From Dyadobacter sp. CECT 9275 (GTDB taxonomy: Bacteria; Bacteroidota; Bacteroidia; Cytophagales; Spirosomataceae), in contig NZ_CAJRAF010000002.1 in assembly GCF_907164905.1 (NCBI RefSeq), positions 124,001-188,000 of the forward strand: a stretch of DNA of 64,000 nt. The letters are read 5' to 3'. Positions 43,685 through 52,214 of the stretch are shown one piece after another. Each line of letters begins with the position of its first letter. The stretch's first letter is position 1. The translations under genes and the position numbers were made by a program. The notes beneath the pieces were generated by a model that was not told the DNA's origin, did no database searches, and saw only the letters and a list, made by a program, of their open reading frames with translations.

Positions 43685-45292
43685 ATGGAGAACCAAAACA
43701 CCCCCAACTTCAATAAAACCGGTAACAGGCAAAATGCCGGCAGAAAGCCAATAGGTACCCGAACACCTGGTTTGGAACAGACTTTCAGCAAATTGCCTCC
43801 ACAGGCAATCGATCTGGAAGAGGCTGTCCTGGGCGCCCTGATGATCGAAAAGGATGCCCTTACGGCTGTTGCTGATATTCTCAGACCTGAGAGTTTTTAC
43901 AAAGAGGCTCATCAGCGTATTTACAAGGCGATCATTACACTCTTCGCTGATTCCGAACCGATTGATATGCTGACCGTAACTTCCAAATTACGAAGTACTG
44001 CGGAGCTTGAAATCATTGGCGGTGCGGCCTATATCATGGAACTCACGTCGCGTGTGAACTCTGCCGCGAACATTGAATTCCACGCACGGATCATATCCCA
44101 GGCTTCTATCAAGCGGGAGCTGATCAAGATCTCTTCTGAAATTCAGCGGGAAGCATTTGAGGATACCACTGATGTATTCCGGCTGCTGGATAAAACTGAG
44201 CAAGCCCTTTTTCAGATCTCGGAATCAAATATTAAAAAGAACTACTCTGATATGGGTGCGCTCATGCGCCAGGCGCTTGCCGAACTTGATCAGAAAAAAA
44301 ATAATAAAGACGGTCTCACAGGGGTACCCTCGGGTTTCAGTGCGCTGGACAGGCTTACCTCTGGCTGGCAGAAGACCGAACTCATGATCCTTGCCGCACG
44401 TCCGGGTATGGGAAAAACGGCTTTTGTGGTTTCCTCGCTGAGAAATGCGGCTGTGGATTTTAATATGCCCGTTGCGATATTCTCCCTTGAGATGTCGTCC
44501 GTACAGCTGGTAAATCGTCTGATATCTGCCGAAGCTGAGATTGACAGTGAGAAGATCAGGAAGGGAAGCCTTGCCCCGCACGAATGGGAGCAGCTTCATC
44601 ACCGTATTCACCGGCTCACAAACGCCCCTATATTCATTGACGATACCCCTGCCCTGTCCATCCTGGAACTACGGGCCAAATGCCGCCGTCTGAAAGCACA
44701 GCATGATATCCAGATGATCGTGATTGACTACCTTCAGCTGATGACCGGGGATACCGGCGGCAAAGGGGCAGGCAACAGGGAACAGGAAATTGCAATGATT
44801 TCAAGATCGTTGAAAAACCTGGCAAAAGAGCTGGACGTACCGGTGATCGCACTTTCCCAGCTGAGCCGTGCCGTGGAAACCCGTGGAGGTGAAAAGCGCC
44901 CCCAGCTTTCCGATTTACGGGAATCCGGGTCCATTGAGCAGGATGCCGACATGGTTATCTTTCTCTATCGTCCCGAATACTACGGTATTACTGAAGATGA
45001 ATCCGGGAATTCCGTAGCCGGAATTGGTGAGGTAATCCTGGCCAAAAACCGTGCGGGTTCGCTGGATACCATTCAGCTCCGGTTTATTGGCAAGTATACT
45101 AAATTTGCTGATCTGGACAGTCAGTTCGCACCTGCACCCTACTCCATGGACAGGCCAATACAAACCTCAAATCCCATCGCGTCTTTTGAAAGTAATTCTC
45201 CCGCGGCCAATAACGGTGGTACGCTTCGCAGCCGCGCCAACGATCTCAGTAACTTCGATTACAAAGGTCCCGACAGCGAGCCTCCGTTTTAA
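43685..45292 (+). CDS. dnaB: Replicative DNA helicase
   Basis: A 535-residue RecA-fold hexameric helicase that unwinds the fork. The N-terminal domain starts at KLPPQAIDLEEAVLGALMIE. The motor has Walker A ILAARPGMGKTAF, then IFSLEMSSVQLVNRLISAEA, IQMIVIDYLQLMTG (Walker B), and QLSDLRESGSIEQDADMVIF. The start at 43685 (MENQNTPN) is preferred over 43664 because it follows the promoter-like box. The N- and C-terminal tails are Asn/Pro-rich and low in complexity. Confidence 0.96.
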   Translation: MENQNTPNFNKTGNRQNAGRKPIGTRTPGLEQTFSKLPPQAIDLEEAVLGALMIEKDALTAVADILRPESFYKEAHQRIYKAIITLFADSEPIDMLTVTSKLRSTAELEIIGGAAYIMELTSRVNSAANIEFHARIISQASIKRELIKISSEIQREAFEDTTDVFRLLDKTEQALFQISESNIKKNYSDMGALMRQALAELDQKKNNKDGLTGVPSGFSALDRLTSGWQKTELMILAARPGMGKTAFVVSSLRNAAVDFNMPVAIFSLEMSSVQLVNRLISAEAEIDSEKIRKGSLAPHEWEQLHHRIHRLTNAPIFIDDTPALSILELRAKCRRLKAQHDIQMIVIDYLQLMTGDTGGKGAGNREQEIAMISRSLKNLAKELDVPVIALSQLSRAVETRGGEKRPQLSDLRESGSIEQDADMVIFLYRPEYYGITEDESGNSVAGIGEVILAKNRAGSLDTIQLRFIGKYTKFADLDSQFAPAPYSMDRPIQTSNPIASFESNSPAANNGGTLRSRANDLSNFDYKGPDSEPPF

Positions 45293-45301
45293 TATCATTT
45301 G

Positions 45302-45336
45302 AGGTAAAGGGGATGGGAAAGCCAAACCCTTTACCT
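45302..45336. terminator. Hairpin between dnaB and rlmD
   Basis: Perfect 10-bp arms AGGTAAAGGG (45302-45311) and CCCTTTACCT (45327-45336) enclose a 15-base loop between the convergent stop codons. There is no T-tract after it, so it may be a factor-assisted or bidirectional terminator. Confidence 0.6.
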
Positions 45337-45343
45337 GGGCTTC

Positions 45344-46747
45344 CTACGCTTGTTTTCTTACCAGCAGGGCTACATTCTCCACATGGTGGGTATTTGGGAA
45401 CATATCGACCGGCTGAACGCGTGTTACCTCATAATCATCGGCCATCAGGGCCAGGTCCCGCGCCTGAGTTGCCGTATTGCAGCTTACATACACAATTTTA
45501 TCGGGTGCAGCTTTGAGGATTGTTTCGGTTACCGGCACATCCATTCCGGCGCGTGGCGGATCGGTGATGATCACGTCGGGCCGGCCGTGTTTGGCCAGGA
45601 AATCTTCGTTCATGACGGCACGCATATCTCCCGCAAAAAAAGCGGTATTGGTTATACCGTTGATATCCGAATTGATACGCGCATCCTGTACCGCTGCTTC
45701 AACGTATTCCACCCCTATTACTTTTCTGGCCTGAGATGCTACAAAATTGGCAATGGTACCGGTACCTGTATATAAATCGTACACCAGCTCATTGCCGGTC
45801 AGTCCGGCATACTCCCTTGCCACTTTAAAAAGATTATAAGCCTGTTCCGAATTAGTCTGGTAAAATGATTTTGGGCCAACCAAAAAAGTGAGATGCTCCA
45901 TGGTCTCCCTGATGGTGGTGGTACCGGCGTAATGAATCACCTCCTGGTCCTGGTAACTATCATTTCCCTTCAGATTAATGATATAATTCAGTGAGGTGAT
46001 TTCTGGGTGATTCTGCAGCAGATACTGCATGGTTGCCTCTACTGCTTCCTCGTTATTTTCTCCGAACTGGACAATCACCATAACATCACCGGAATTGGCG
46101 GTACGGATAATCACATTCCGCAGTACACCCACATTAAAACGGACATCATAATAAGGTATCCCGCTGGCCTCCCCAAACCGGTGCAGTGAATTTCGTATAG
46201 CATTGGAAGGATCGGCCTGAAGATGGCAGTGATCTACAGTAAAAATCTTGTCAAATCTTTTTGGAACGTGAAAGCCCAGTGCCGTTTTTGTAAAACTTTC
46301 GCCCGACTCCATTTGCTCTTTAGTCAGCCAGCGCCAGTTTGAAAAAGTAAATTCCAGCTTATTACGGTAATACTCCGTTGCCGGAGCGCCGATAATAGGA
46401 TTAATCGCCACATTTTTAATATGGCCTATCCGTTCAAAATGATCCACCACCTGCTGCCGTTTAAACCGGAGCTGGTGCTCGTAAGCAATATGCTGCCATT
46501 TACACCCTCCGCAAACCCCAAAATGATCACAATAGGGATCCACACGCAATGCTGACCTGGAATGAATTTTAGTGACAATTGCTTCCTTCAGTTTCTTTTT
46601 GGTTTTGACAACCTGCAGGTCCACTATGTCACCAGGTGCTACATTTCCTTCTACAAAAACTACTCCTTCATTAGATTTATAAATACATTTACCTTCTGCA
46701 GCGAAATCAGTAATTTCAACGTAGTCATATTTTAGATTCTTTGGCAT
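45344..46747 (-). CDS. rlmD: 23S rRNA (uracil(1939)-C5)-methyltransferase
   Basis: A 467-residue RumA/TrmA-family enzyme. It has an N-terminal TRAM domain (VEITDFAAEGKCIYKSNEGV), Cys residues for an iron-sulfur cluster in DPYCDHFGVCGGCKWQHI (about 72-89), a SAM site ELVYDLYTGTGTIANFVASQ and a catalytic Cys in IVYVSCNTATQARDLALM. It methylates U1939 of 23S rRNA in E. coli. Bacteroidota often carry one or two such proteins, so a tRNA U54 or other 23S target cannot be excluded. Confidence 0.88.
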   Translation of the reverse strand: MPKNLKYDYVEITDFAAEGKCIYKSNEGVVFVEGNVAPGDIVDLQVVKTKKKLKEAIVTKIHSRSALRVDPYCDHFGVCGGCKWQHIAYEHQLRFKRQQVVDHFERIGHIKNVAINPIIGAPATEYYRNKLEFTFSNWRWLTKEQMESGESFTKTALGFHVPKRFDKIFTVDHCHLQADPSNAIRNSLHRFGEASGIPYYDVRFNVGVLRNVIIRTANSGDVMVIVQFGENNEEAVEATMQYLLQNHPEITSLNYIINLKGNDSYQDQEVIHYAGTTTIRETMEHLTFLVGPKSFYQTNSEQAYNLFKVAREYAGLTGNELVYDLYTGTGTIANFVASQARKVIGVEYVEAAVQDARINSDINGITNTAFFAGDMRAVMNEDFLAKHGRPDVIITDPPRAGMDVPVTETILKAAPDKIVYVSCNTATQARDLALMADDYEVTRVQPVDMFPNTHHVENVALLVRKQA

Positions 46748-46754
46748 ATTTTTG
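46747..46754 (+). promoter_or_regulatory. Putative -7 box for the second T9SS gene
   Basis: TATTTTTG matches TAnnTTTG 53 bases before the ATG at 46808 and overlaps the rlmD start codon on the other strand. No clear -33 element at normal spacing. Confidence 0.45.
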
Positions 46755-46807
46755 TTTATTTCTCAAATCAAATCCTATCGGAAAATTCCTTTACTTTCCA
46801 GCTAGCC

Positions 46808-49012
46808 ATGAAATACAGGTTTACCTTTCTTATACTCTTACTTTTAGCATTCTGTAAGGCACAAGCAACCCATATTGTAGGCGGTCAGCTTTTTATCAAA
46901 GCCAATTCAAACGCTGGTAACATCTATACACTCGGGCTGACCATGTATTTTGACGCCCTCAACGGAAACCCCGGTGCCGAAGATGCCTATGTAAATATTT
47001 ACGTATTCCGGAAACGCGACAACGCGGCTGTCGGATACGTTCAGGCCCCAAAAATAGAACGAAAATCCGTCACCTACTCCAATCCGACCTGCGGAATTTC
47101 TACTTTGCAAACATACATGATCACCTATGCCATTGATGCAAGGCTTGAAATATCGGCATTTTCTGATCCGCAAGGTTATTATATGGTGTGGGACCGGTGC
47201 TGCCGAAACGGTACAATTACCAATATCCAGGCCCCTGGCGACGCCGGAAGTATTTTTTATCTGGAATTTCCGCCGATTGTAAAAAACAATACTGCTTACC
47301 TCAATTCTTCTCCTGTTTTCCCGGCCATTCAGGGCGATTATGCCTGTGTGAATACTCCATTCAATTTTGATTTCGGTGGTACCGATGCAGATGGCGACAG
47401 CCTCACTTACACGCTCGTCACGCCGCGACAAGGCTTTTCTAACAAGGACAACCCGAGCGCGCCAGCCATTGGCTCGTCCAGTTATCCCCGGCTCACGTGG
47501 GTCAGCGGAATTTCTGAGGCCAACATTATTCCCGGTCCACGGCCTCTGACCGTCAATCCACGAACAGGTATGCTGTCTGTTACACCAGGAAACGTCGGTC
47601 TCTATGTTTTCGCGGTTCAGGTAGATGAATACAGAAACGGTAGCAAAATTGGTACGCTTACCCGCGATTTTCAGTTAAAAGTAGTGGACTGCCCCAAATC
47701 CGATCCTCCCAAACTGATGCTCAGACCAAAAGGATCCAGTACTTTCTACACTGAAAATCAGATTTTAACGGTAAAAAGTACTGATCCCAACTGTTTTGAA
47801 GTGATGGTGACCGACCCTACCGCCAATCAGCTCATCAGTATCAGCGGAGAGACCATAAACGCTAACAAAAACTATTTTTCTATTCTTCCTGCCGAACTTA
47901 AAACTACGCTTGGGAACGATACCTTAAAATTTGAAGTATGTCTGGACGATTGTTTTATCACCTACGATAACCGTCCGCTCCGTATTCAGCTGGTTGCTGA
48001 GGATGAAAGTTGCCCTATCCCCCTGAGTGATACCCTAACCATTTTCATACGGCGCGAAAACAATGCAAATAATGCTCCTGCCATTACTACTTCTCTGACC
48101 AGCGACTATGTGCATGTGTCTGCTGGCAGTCCGGTCAGTTTCATTGTCTATGGAAAAGATACCGATCAGGATAACCTTACCTTGTCCGGGAAAGGCAGGG
48201 ATTTCGCTCTCACCAGTTATGCCATGGACTTTAAAAACGCCACGGGAAAGGGCTCTGTGCAGCAGAATTTTAACTGGACTCCGCCCTGTAACGCTAAAAA
48301 GGGTGATACCCTTGCCGTCGATTTTTCGGTGAACGACATGCGCTGCGAAGGCAATCCGCTTACAAAATCCAAAACGGTTTATTTTATCGTAGACCAATCG
48401 CCTAACAATCCCCCGTCTATCACTACTTCCTTACCTGAAGTATCCGTGAGTTATGCCCTGGGAACCAGCGGAGAAATAAATTTCGACGTCATCGGCAGCG
48501 ATATCGATACCAATACCATATCAGTAACAGCTCAGGGACGAGGTTTTGACATGCGCAGCCTCGGAATGACCTTTTCCGGCAAAAGCGGTACCAGTAAAGT
48601 AATTGCTCCCTATTCATGGAATCCCGATTGCGCACTTCTCGAAGGCAGTGATCAGAAAACATTCACTGTCGATTTTATGGTCTCGGATAAAAGCTGTACT
48701 TCATCCACAGACACCATCAGCGTAAATCTGACCATATCCGACAGCGAAAAACAAGAAATGCCCGAAATCCCTAACGTAATTACACCCAATGGAGACGGAA
48801 AAAATGATTGTCTGGTATTGGAAGATTTACCCGCCGACAACTGCGCAGAACAGTTTAAGGACGTCACGGTATTCAACAGATGGGGAAAACAGATTTATTA
48901 CTCCAAAGTAAAACAAAACTGGTGCCCCACCAACCTCTCCGGCGGTTATTACTACTATGTGATCCGCTATACCAGCCAATCCGTAAAGGGAGGGCTGACA
49001 CTTCTAAAATAA
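46808..49012 (+). CDS. Secreted T9SS type B sorting-domain protein, paralogue of 1652-3532
   Basis: A 734-residue exported protein. The signal peptide (1-20) ends AQA, so the mature protein would begin THIVGG, mirroring NHMVGG in the paralogue. The shared module spans 21-295 with WDRCCRNG (Cys131-Cys132), YLEFPPI, DADGDSLTYTLVTP, IIPGPRPLTV and YRNGSKIGTLTRDFQL. Two cadherin-like/PKD-like repeats follow (about 395-530 and 535-645, both starting ITTSL). The C-terminus (from PNVITPNGDGKNDCLVL, about 655-734) is the T9SS type B domain. Function unknown; probably an extracellular or surface structural protein. Confidence 0.87.
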   Translation: MKYRFTFLILLLLAFCKAQATHIVGGQLFIKANSNAGNIYTLGLTMYFDALNGNPGAEDAYVNIYVFRKRDNAAVGYVQAPKIERKSVTYSNPTCGISTLQTYMITYAIDARLEISAFSDPQGYYMVWDRCCRNGTITNIQAPGDAGSIFYLEFPPIVKNNTAYLNSSPVFPAIQGDYACVNTPFNFDFGGTDADGDSLTYTLVTPRQGFSNKDNPSAPAIGSSSYPRLTWVSGISEANIIPGPRPLTVNPRTGMLSVTPGNVGLYVFAVQVDEYRNGSKIGTLTRDFQLKVVDCPKSDPPKLMLRPKGSSTFYTENQILTVKSTDPNCFEVMVTDPTANQLISISGETINANKNYFSILPAELKTTLGNDTLKFEVCLDDCFITYDNRPLRIQLVAEDESCPIPLSDTLTIFIRRENNANNAPAITTSLTSDYVHVSAGSPVSFIVYGKDTDQDNLTLSGKGRDFALTSYAMDFKNATGKGSVQQNFNWTPPCNAKKGDTLAVDFSVNDMRCEGNPLTKSKTVYFIVDQSPNNPPSITTSLPEVSVSYALGTSGEINFDVIGSDIDTNTISVTAQGRGFDMRSLGMTFSGKSGTSKVIAPYSWNPDCALLEGSDQKTFTVDFMVSDKSCTSSTDTISVNLTISDSEKQEMPEIPNVITPNGDGKNDCLVLEDLPADNCAEQFKDVTVFNRWGKQIYYSKVKQNWCPTNLSGGYYYYVIRYTSQSVKGGLTLLK

Positions 49013-49095
49013 GTGTTACATAAGAGGTTCTCGAACGACTGGATCTGGAGAAACTCCTTAATTCAACGAAAGAAGTGTATGCTTAAGGATCATTC

Positions 49096-49515
49096 ATGCA
49101 AGCCAAAACAACTATGAAACATTTCAGTATCTCATTTTTCCTAGCCAGAATCGCCATTGGCATGAGTATGTTTGGCCATGGACTGGTACGAATTCCCAAA
49201 CTTACCCAGTTTGCGGCCGGTATGTCCGAAAAATTCCAGAAATCCATTCTCCCGGACTTTCTCGTGGCTCCATTCGGATATATTCTGCCGGTGGCCGAAT
49301 TTATCATTGGTCTGCTGATATTACTGGGCTTATTCACCCGCTTATCCCTTATTGCAGGAGCGCTGGTAATGGTGACGCTGATCTTTGGAACATCCATGAT
49401 CGAAGACTGGGGAGCTATCCCATCGCAACTGATCCATACGGCTTTTTTCTGCATACTTTTAGATCAAACAGAAAAGGCCAAAACATATTCGCTGGATTCT
49501 GCTTTTGAAAAGTAA
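49096..49515 (+). CDS. DoxX-family membrane protein
   Basis: A 139-residue four-helix membrane protein (FFLARIAIGMSMFGHGLVRI at about 11-30; FGYILPVAEFIIGLLILLGL at about 62-81; two more segments after it). DoxX proteins associate with quinone or thiol-redox reactions; the exact role is unclear. The start at 49096 has AAGGATC 8 bases upstream; a second ATG at 49114 (MKHFSISF) is also reasonable. It opens a redox-flavoured run with the Rrf2, NmrA-like and dioxygenase genes. Confidence 0.87.
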   Translation: MQAKTTMKHFSISFFLARIAIGMSMFGHGLVRIPKLTQFAAGMSEKFQKSILPDFLVAPFGYILPVAEFIIGLLILLGLFTRLSLIAGALVMVTLIFGTSMIEDWGAIPSQLIHTAFFCILLDQTEKAKTYSLDSAFEK

Positions 49516-49546
49516 AGTATTAACCTGCCATACGAAATGCAGTCAT

Positions 49547-49592
49547 CTTATGGAAAGTATAAACAGTGAAACAATGGTATACTTTCCATAAG
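49547..49592. repeat. 15-bp inverted repeat after the DoxX gene
   Basis: CTTATGGAAAGTATA (49547-49561) and TATACTTTCCATAAG (49578-49592) are perfect complements around a 16-base loop, 31 bases past the DoxX stop. No T-tract follows. Could be a terminator of unusual type or a binding site. Confidence 0.7.
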
Positions 49593-49833
49593 GAAAATAC
49601 ATCTTTAAAATCCTAAAAATAAATACCTTTTAATACTTTTAATATTAATTATACGTATAATAAAAACAAAAGTATACAAAACAAAAAGCTCATTGTGAGA
49701 CATTTACGGTTTATTACCTGATGATGATACCAATAGGCACTTCACTCCTTATCATTTTTTAGCCCAAACAACTTCCTTTCGGTAGCAGTAAAAAAATCCT
49801 GAAACATTGAACTTTTCACTAAGCAGGATTGTA

Positions 49834-49854
49834 CTGTAACAAATTAAGTTACAG
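49834..49854. promoter_or_regulatory. Operator-like palindrome before the Rrf2 gene
   Basis: CTGTAAC-N7-GTTACAG, perfectly symmetric over 7-bp arms, ends one base before the Rrf2 start codon. A near copy occurs at 50282-50302 before the next gene. Size and placement fit an Rrf2 dimer site controlling its own gene. Confidence 0.7.
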
Positions 49855-49855
49855 A

Positions 49856-50266
49856 ATGAACAACGGTCGCTTTGCTATTTCAGTGCATATATTAACGCTT
49901 CTGGCCACGGCGGATTCGGAATGGACATCCTCCGAATATCTCGCAGGAAGCATTAATATTAATCCTGTTTTAGTCCGCAAAGAACTTACCAACCTGCGAA
50001 ACCATGGCTTGGTGATCAGCAAAGAAGGCAAAGCCGGAGGAAGCAAATTAAGTAAACCGGCAGATGCCATTTCTATGGCCGATGTTTACAAGATCGTACG
50101 GCAGCAGGATTTTCTGGGTAAAGCAGTAAACGTTCCAAATCCGGACTGCCCTATTGGCCGGAAGATTAATAACCACCTGGACAGCCTATATGCGGACGCG
50201 GAAAAAGTGCTTATACAAAGTCTGGGGAATACTTCTCTGGCGCAATTCACGGATAAATTCTCGTAA
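49856..50266 (+). CDS. Rrf2-family transcriptional regulator
   Basis: A 136-residue winged-helix regulator (MNNGRFAISVHILTLLATAD, then SEYLAGSININPVLVRKELT, then VISKEGKAGGSKLSKPADAI). It has a single Cys in VPNPDCPIGRK, not the three-Cys iron-sulfur motif of IscR or NsrR, which points to a thiol-based or ligand sensor. The start at 49856 is preferred over 49829 because the operator ends at 49854. The next gene encodes an NmrA-like reductase, an arrangement I recall from B. subtilis ywnA-ywnB. Confidence 0.9.
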   Translation: MNNGRFAISVHILTLLATADSEWTSSEYLAGSININPVLVRKELTNLRNHGLVISKEGKAGGSKLSKPADAISMADVYKIVRQQDFLGKAVNVPNPDCPIGRKINNHLDSLYADAEKVLIQSLGNTSLAQFTDKFS

Positions 50267-50281
50267 TTTTTTTAACCAAAA

Positions 50282-50302
50282 CTGTAACAAATTTTATTTC
50301 AG
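50282..50302. promoter_or_regulatory. Second operator-like site, before the NmrA-like gene
   Basis: CTGTAAC-N7-ATTTCAG agrees with the site at 49834-49854 at 17 of 21 positions, including the leading ACTGTAACAAATT. It is 27 bases before the start of the NmrA-like gene. The pair points to a two-target Rrf2 circuit. Confidence 0.65.
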
Positions 50303-50328
50303 TATATAACCATAACAGATTTAACAAA

Positions 50329-50979
50329 ATGAAAGTAGCACTTATTGGCGCAACAGGATTTGTAGGAGGCAGCGTTTTAACCGAGCTAACCAGCCGCGGA
50401 CATGAAGTAACCGCCATAGCAAGGGACATTACTACCATCCCCGCTAATCCACTGATTACTCCAAAAACCGGTAATGCTTTGGATCCCGAACAAGTAGCAA
50501 GCCTTGTTGCAGGGCACGATGCAGTCATCAGCGCGTACAACGGCGGCTGGGCCAACCCCAATATTTATGCCGATCACCTGAATGGCTCCATTGCCATACA
50601 ATCCGGCGTGAAAGCGGCCGGTGTGAAAAGGTTTATCACACTGGGTGGCGCCGGAAGCCTTGAAATAGCGCCAGGGCTGCAATTGATTGATACACCTGAG
50701 TTCCCGGCAGAGTATAAACCAGGGGCCAGCGCGGCGCGTGAATACCTTAATATCATAAAACAGGAAGATGAACTCGATTGGACTTTTCTAAGTCCTTCAA
50801 TTGAAATGCATCCGGGTTTACCACACCAAAGGACAGGCCAATACAGGACCGGACTGGATAATCCGGTATTTGATGAGAAAGGCCGCAGTACCATTTCAGT
50901 GGAAGACCTTGCGGTAGCAATAGTGGACGAACTGGAGAAACCTCAGTTCATCAAGAAGCGTTTTACAGTAGCATACTAA
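50329..50979 (+). CDS. NmrA-like NAD(P)-binding reductase
   Basis: A 216-residue Rossmann-fold protein (MKVALIGATGFVGGSVLTEL, then HDAVISAYNGGWANPNIYAD, then RFITLGGAGSLEIAPGLQLI). It is an atypical short-chain dehydrogenase of the NmrA/YwnB type, which bind NAD(P) and may act as redox sensors or small reductases. The neighbouring Rrf2 regulator and the matching operator argue for redox-controlled expression. Substrate unknown. Confidence 0.87.
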   Translation: MKVALIGATGFVGGSVLTELTSRGHEVTAIARDITTIPANPLITPKTGNALDPEQVASLVAGHDAVISAYNGGWANPNIYADHLNGSIAIQSGVKAAGVKRFITLGGAGSLEIAPGLQLIDTPEFPAEYKPGASAAREYLNIIKQEDELDWTFLSPSIEMHPGLPHQRTGQYRTGLDNPVFDEKGRSTISVEDLAVAIVDELEKPQFIKKRFTVAY

Positions 50980-50986
50980 TCATAGT

Positions 50987-51026
50987 AAATGAATAGTATG
51001 AAATATTAGAATCATACTATTCATTT
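50987..51026. repeat. 15-bp inverted repeat after the NmrA-like gene
   Basis: AAATGAATAGTATGA (50987-51001) and TCATACTATTCATTT (51012-51026) are perfect complements around a 10-base loop, 7 bases past the stop. The following 170 bases (51027-51199) are extremely A/T-rich with no gene. A terminator or regulator site is possible; no clear T-run follows. Confidence 0.7.
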
Positions 51027-51199
51027 AATACTTTTACATGTATATAAAATGAATATAGCTTTTAATTATTATATAAATATATATTTTAATTAATACTTTC
51101 AATATATTATTAATTAAAAGTACGTATCACATATAATAATATGTATAAATAGTATTAAAAGTTAAAAATTAAAGTCCTTATTATCAGGTATACATAAAA

Positions 51200-52030
51200 A
51201 TGAACATCAAAGATTTTAAACAGCTTACCGATGCATACAACAAAAGTGAACGTATGCCGGTGCTGTTTCTGGGGCACGGATCACCTATGAATGGGATCGA
51301 GTCCAATATCTTTACCCAGCAATGGGCGGAACTGGGGAAGGAGACTCCGGCTCCCGCTGCTGTGCTGGTCGTATCAGCCCATTGGCTAACACGCGGTACC
51401 AAGGTAACGGCTATGGAACATCCACGCACCATACATGATTTCGGTGGTTTTCCTAAAGCTTTGTTTGACGTACAATATCCGGCGCCCGGAAGCCACGACA
51501 TAGCTGCCGAAACAGCCTCCATTGTTAAGAGTACAAACGTTGGACTTGATCATGACTGGGGGTTGGATCATGGTACATGGACCATTGTCAGACACATGTA
51601 CCCAAATGCGAATATTCCAATATTACAACTGAGCATTGATTATTCCCGTCCTCCTCAGTACCACTATGATCTGGCCCGTGAATTATCGGTTTTGAGAGAC
51701 AAAGGCGTGCTGATTATTGGCAGCGGAAATATGGTTCATAACCTGCGAATGGTGTCCTGGGACAAAAAGCCCGAAGAAGCGTACGGATATGATTGGGCAC
51801 TGGAGATCAATCAGCAATTCAAACAACTGATTGTCGACGGTAACCATAAACCACTTATCCATTACAATGATCTTGGACCAGCCGCCCGGTATGCCATCCC
51901 AACACCGGATCATTATTATCCGCTTTTATACACTTTGGGTTTGCAAAAGTCAGGGGAGCAGGCTCAGATCTTTAACGACAGGGCTGTGATGGGCTCACTC
52001 ACTATGACTTCGGTTAAAATCAATGCTTAA
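51200..52030 (+). CDS. 4,5-DOPA dioxygenase extradiol-like (LigB/YgiD family)
   Basis: A 276-residue class III extradiol ring-cleavage dioxygenase. The metal and active-site histidines appear in FLGHGSPMN (about 23-31), VSAHWLTRG, LDHGTWTIVRHMYP and GSGNMVHNLR. YgiD of E. coli cleaves L-DOPA and related catechols. Position beside the NmrA-like and DoxX genes suggests handling of a quinol or catechol. Substrate not proven; the fold assignment is strong. Confidence 0.9.
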   Translation: MNIKDFKQLTDAYNKSERMPVLFLGHGSPMNGIESNIFTQQWAELGKETPAPAAVLVVSAHWLTRGTKVTAMEHPRTIHDFGGFPKALFDVQYPAPGSHDIAAETASIVKSTNVGLDHDWGLDHGTWTIVRHMYPNANIPILQLSIDYSRPPQYHYDLARELSVLRDKGVLIIGSGNMVHNLRMVSWDKKPEEAYGYDWALEINQQFKQLIVDGNHKPLIHYNDLGPAARYAIPTPDHYYPLLYTLGLQKSGEQAQIFNDRAVMGSLTMTSVKINA

Positions 52031-52214
52031 TGCAATTAACTGTTAATCAGAAAAATAACTTAAAACAACCCCCTAATTTCCAAAAATAAATTTGACGGAA
52101 CAAGCCGAATTTGAAACAGTATCCCTGTTCTTTGTATCCGATTTGGTGAAGCAGGTACACGCATAGTATTGCAGCGGCCAGATTCTGACACCGGAAACAA
52201 AACAAATTTATTGA

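Larger units (their letters stand above)
49516..49855. other. Intergenic region before the Rrf2 gene
   Basis: This 340-bp stretch has no gene. It holds the stem-loop at 49547-49592, a very A/T-rich segment (about 49605-49690) containing the perfect palindrome ATTATACGTATAAT (49648-49661), and the Rrf2-type operator at 49834-49854. Confidence 0.6.
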
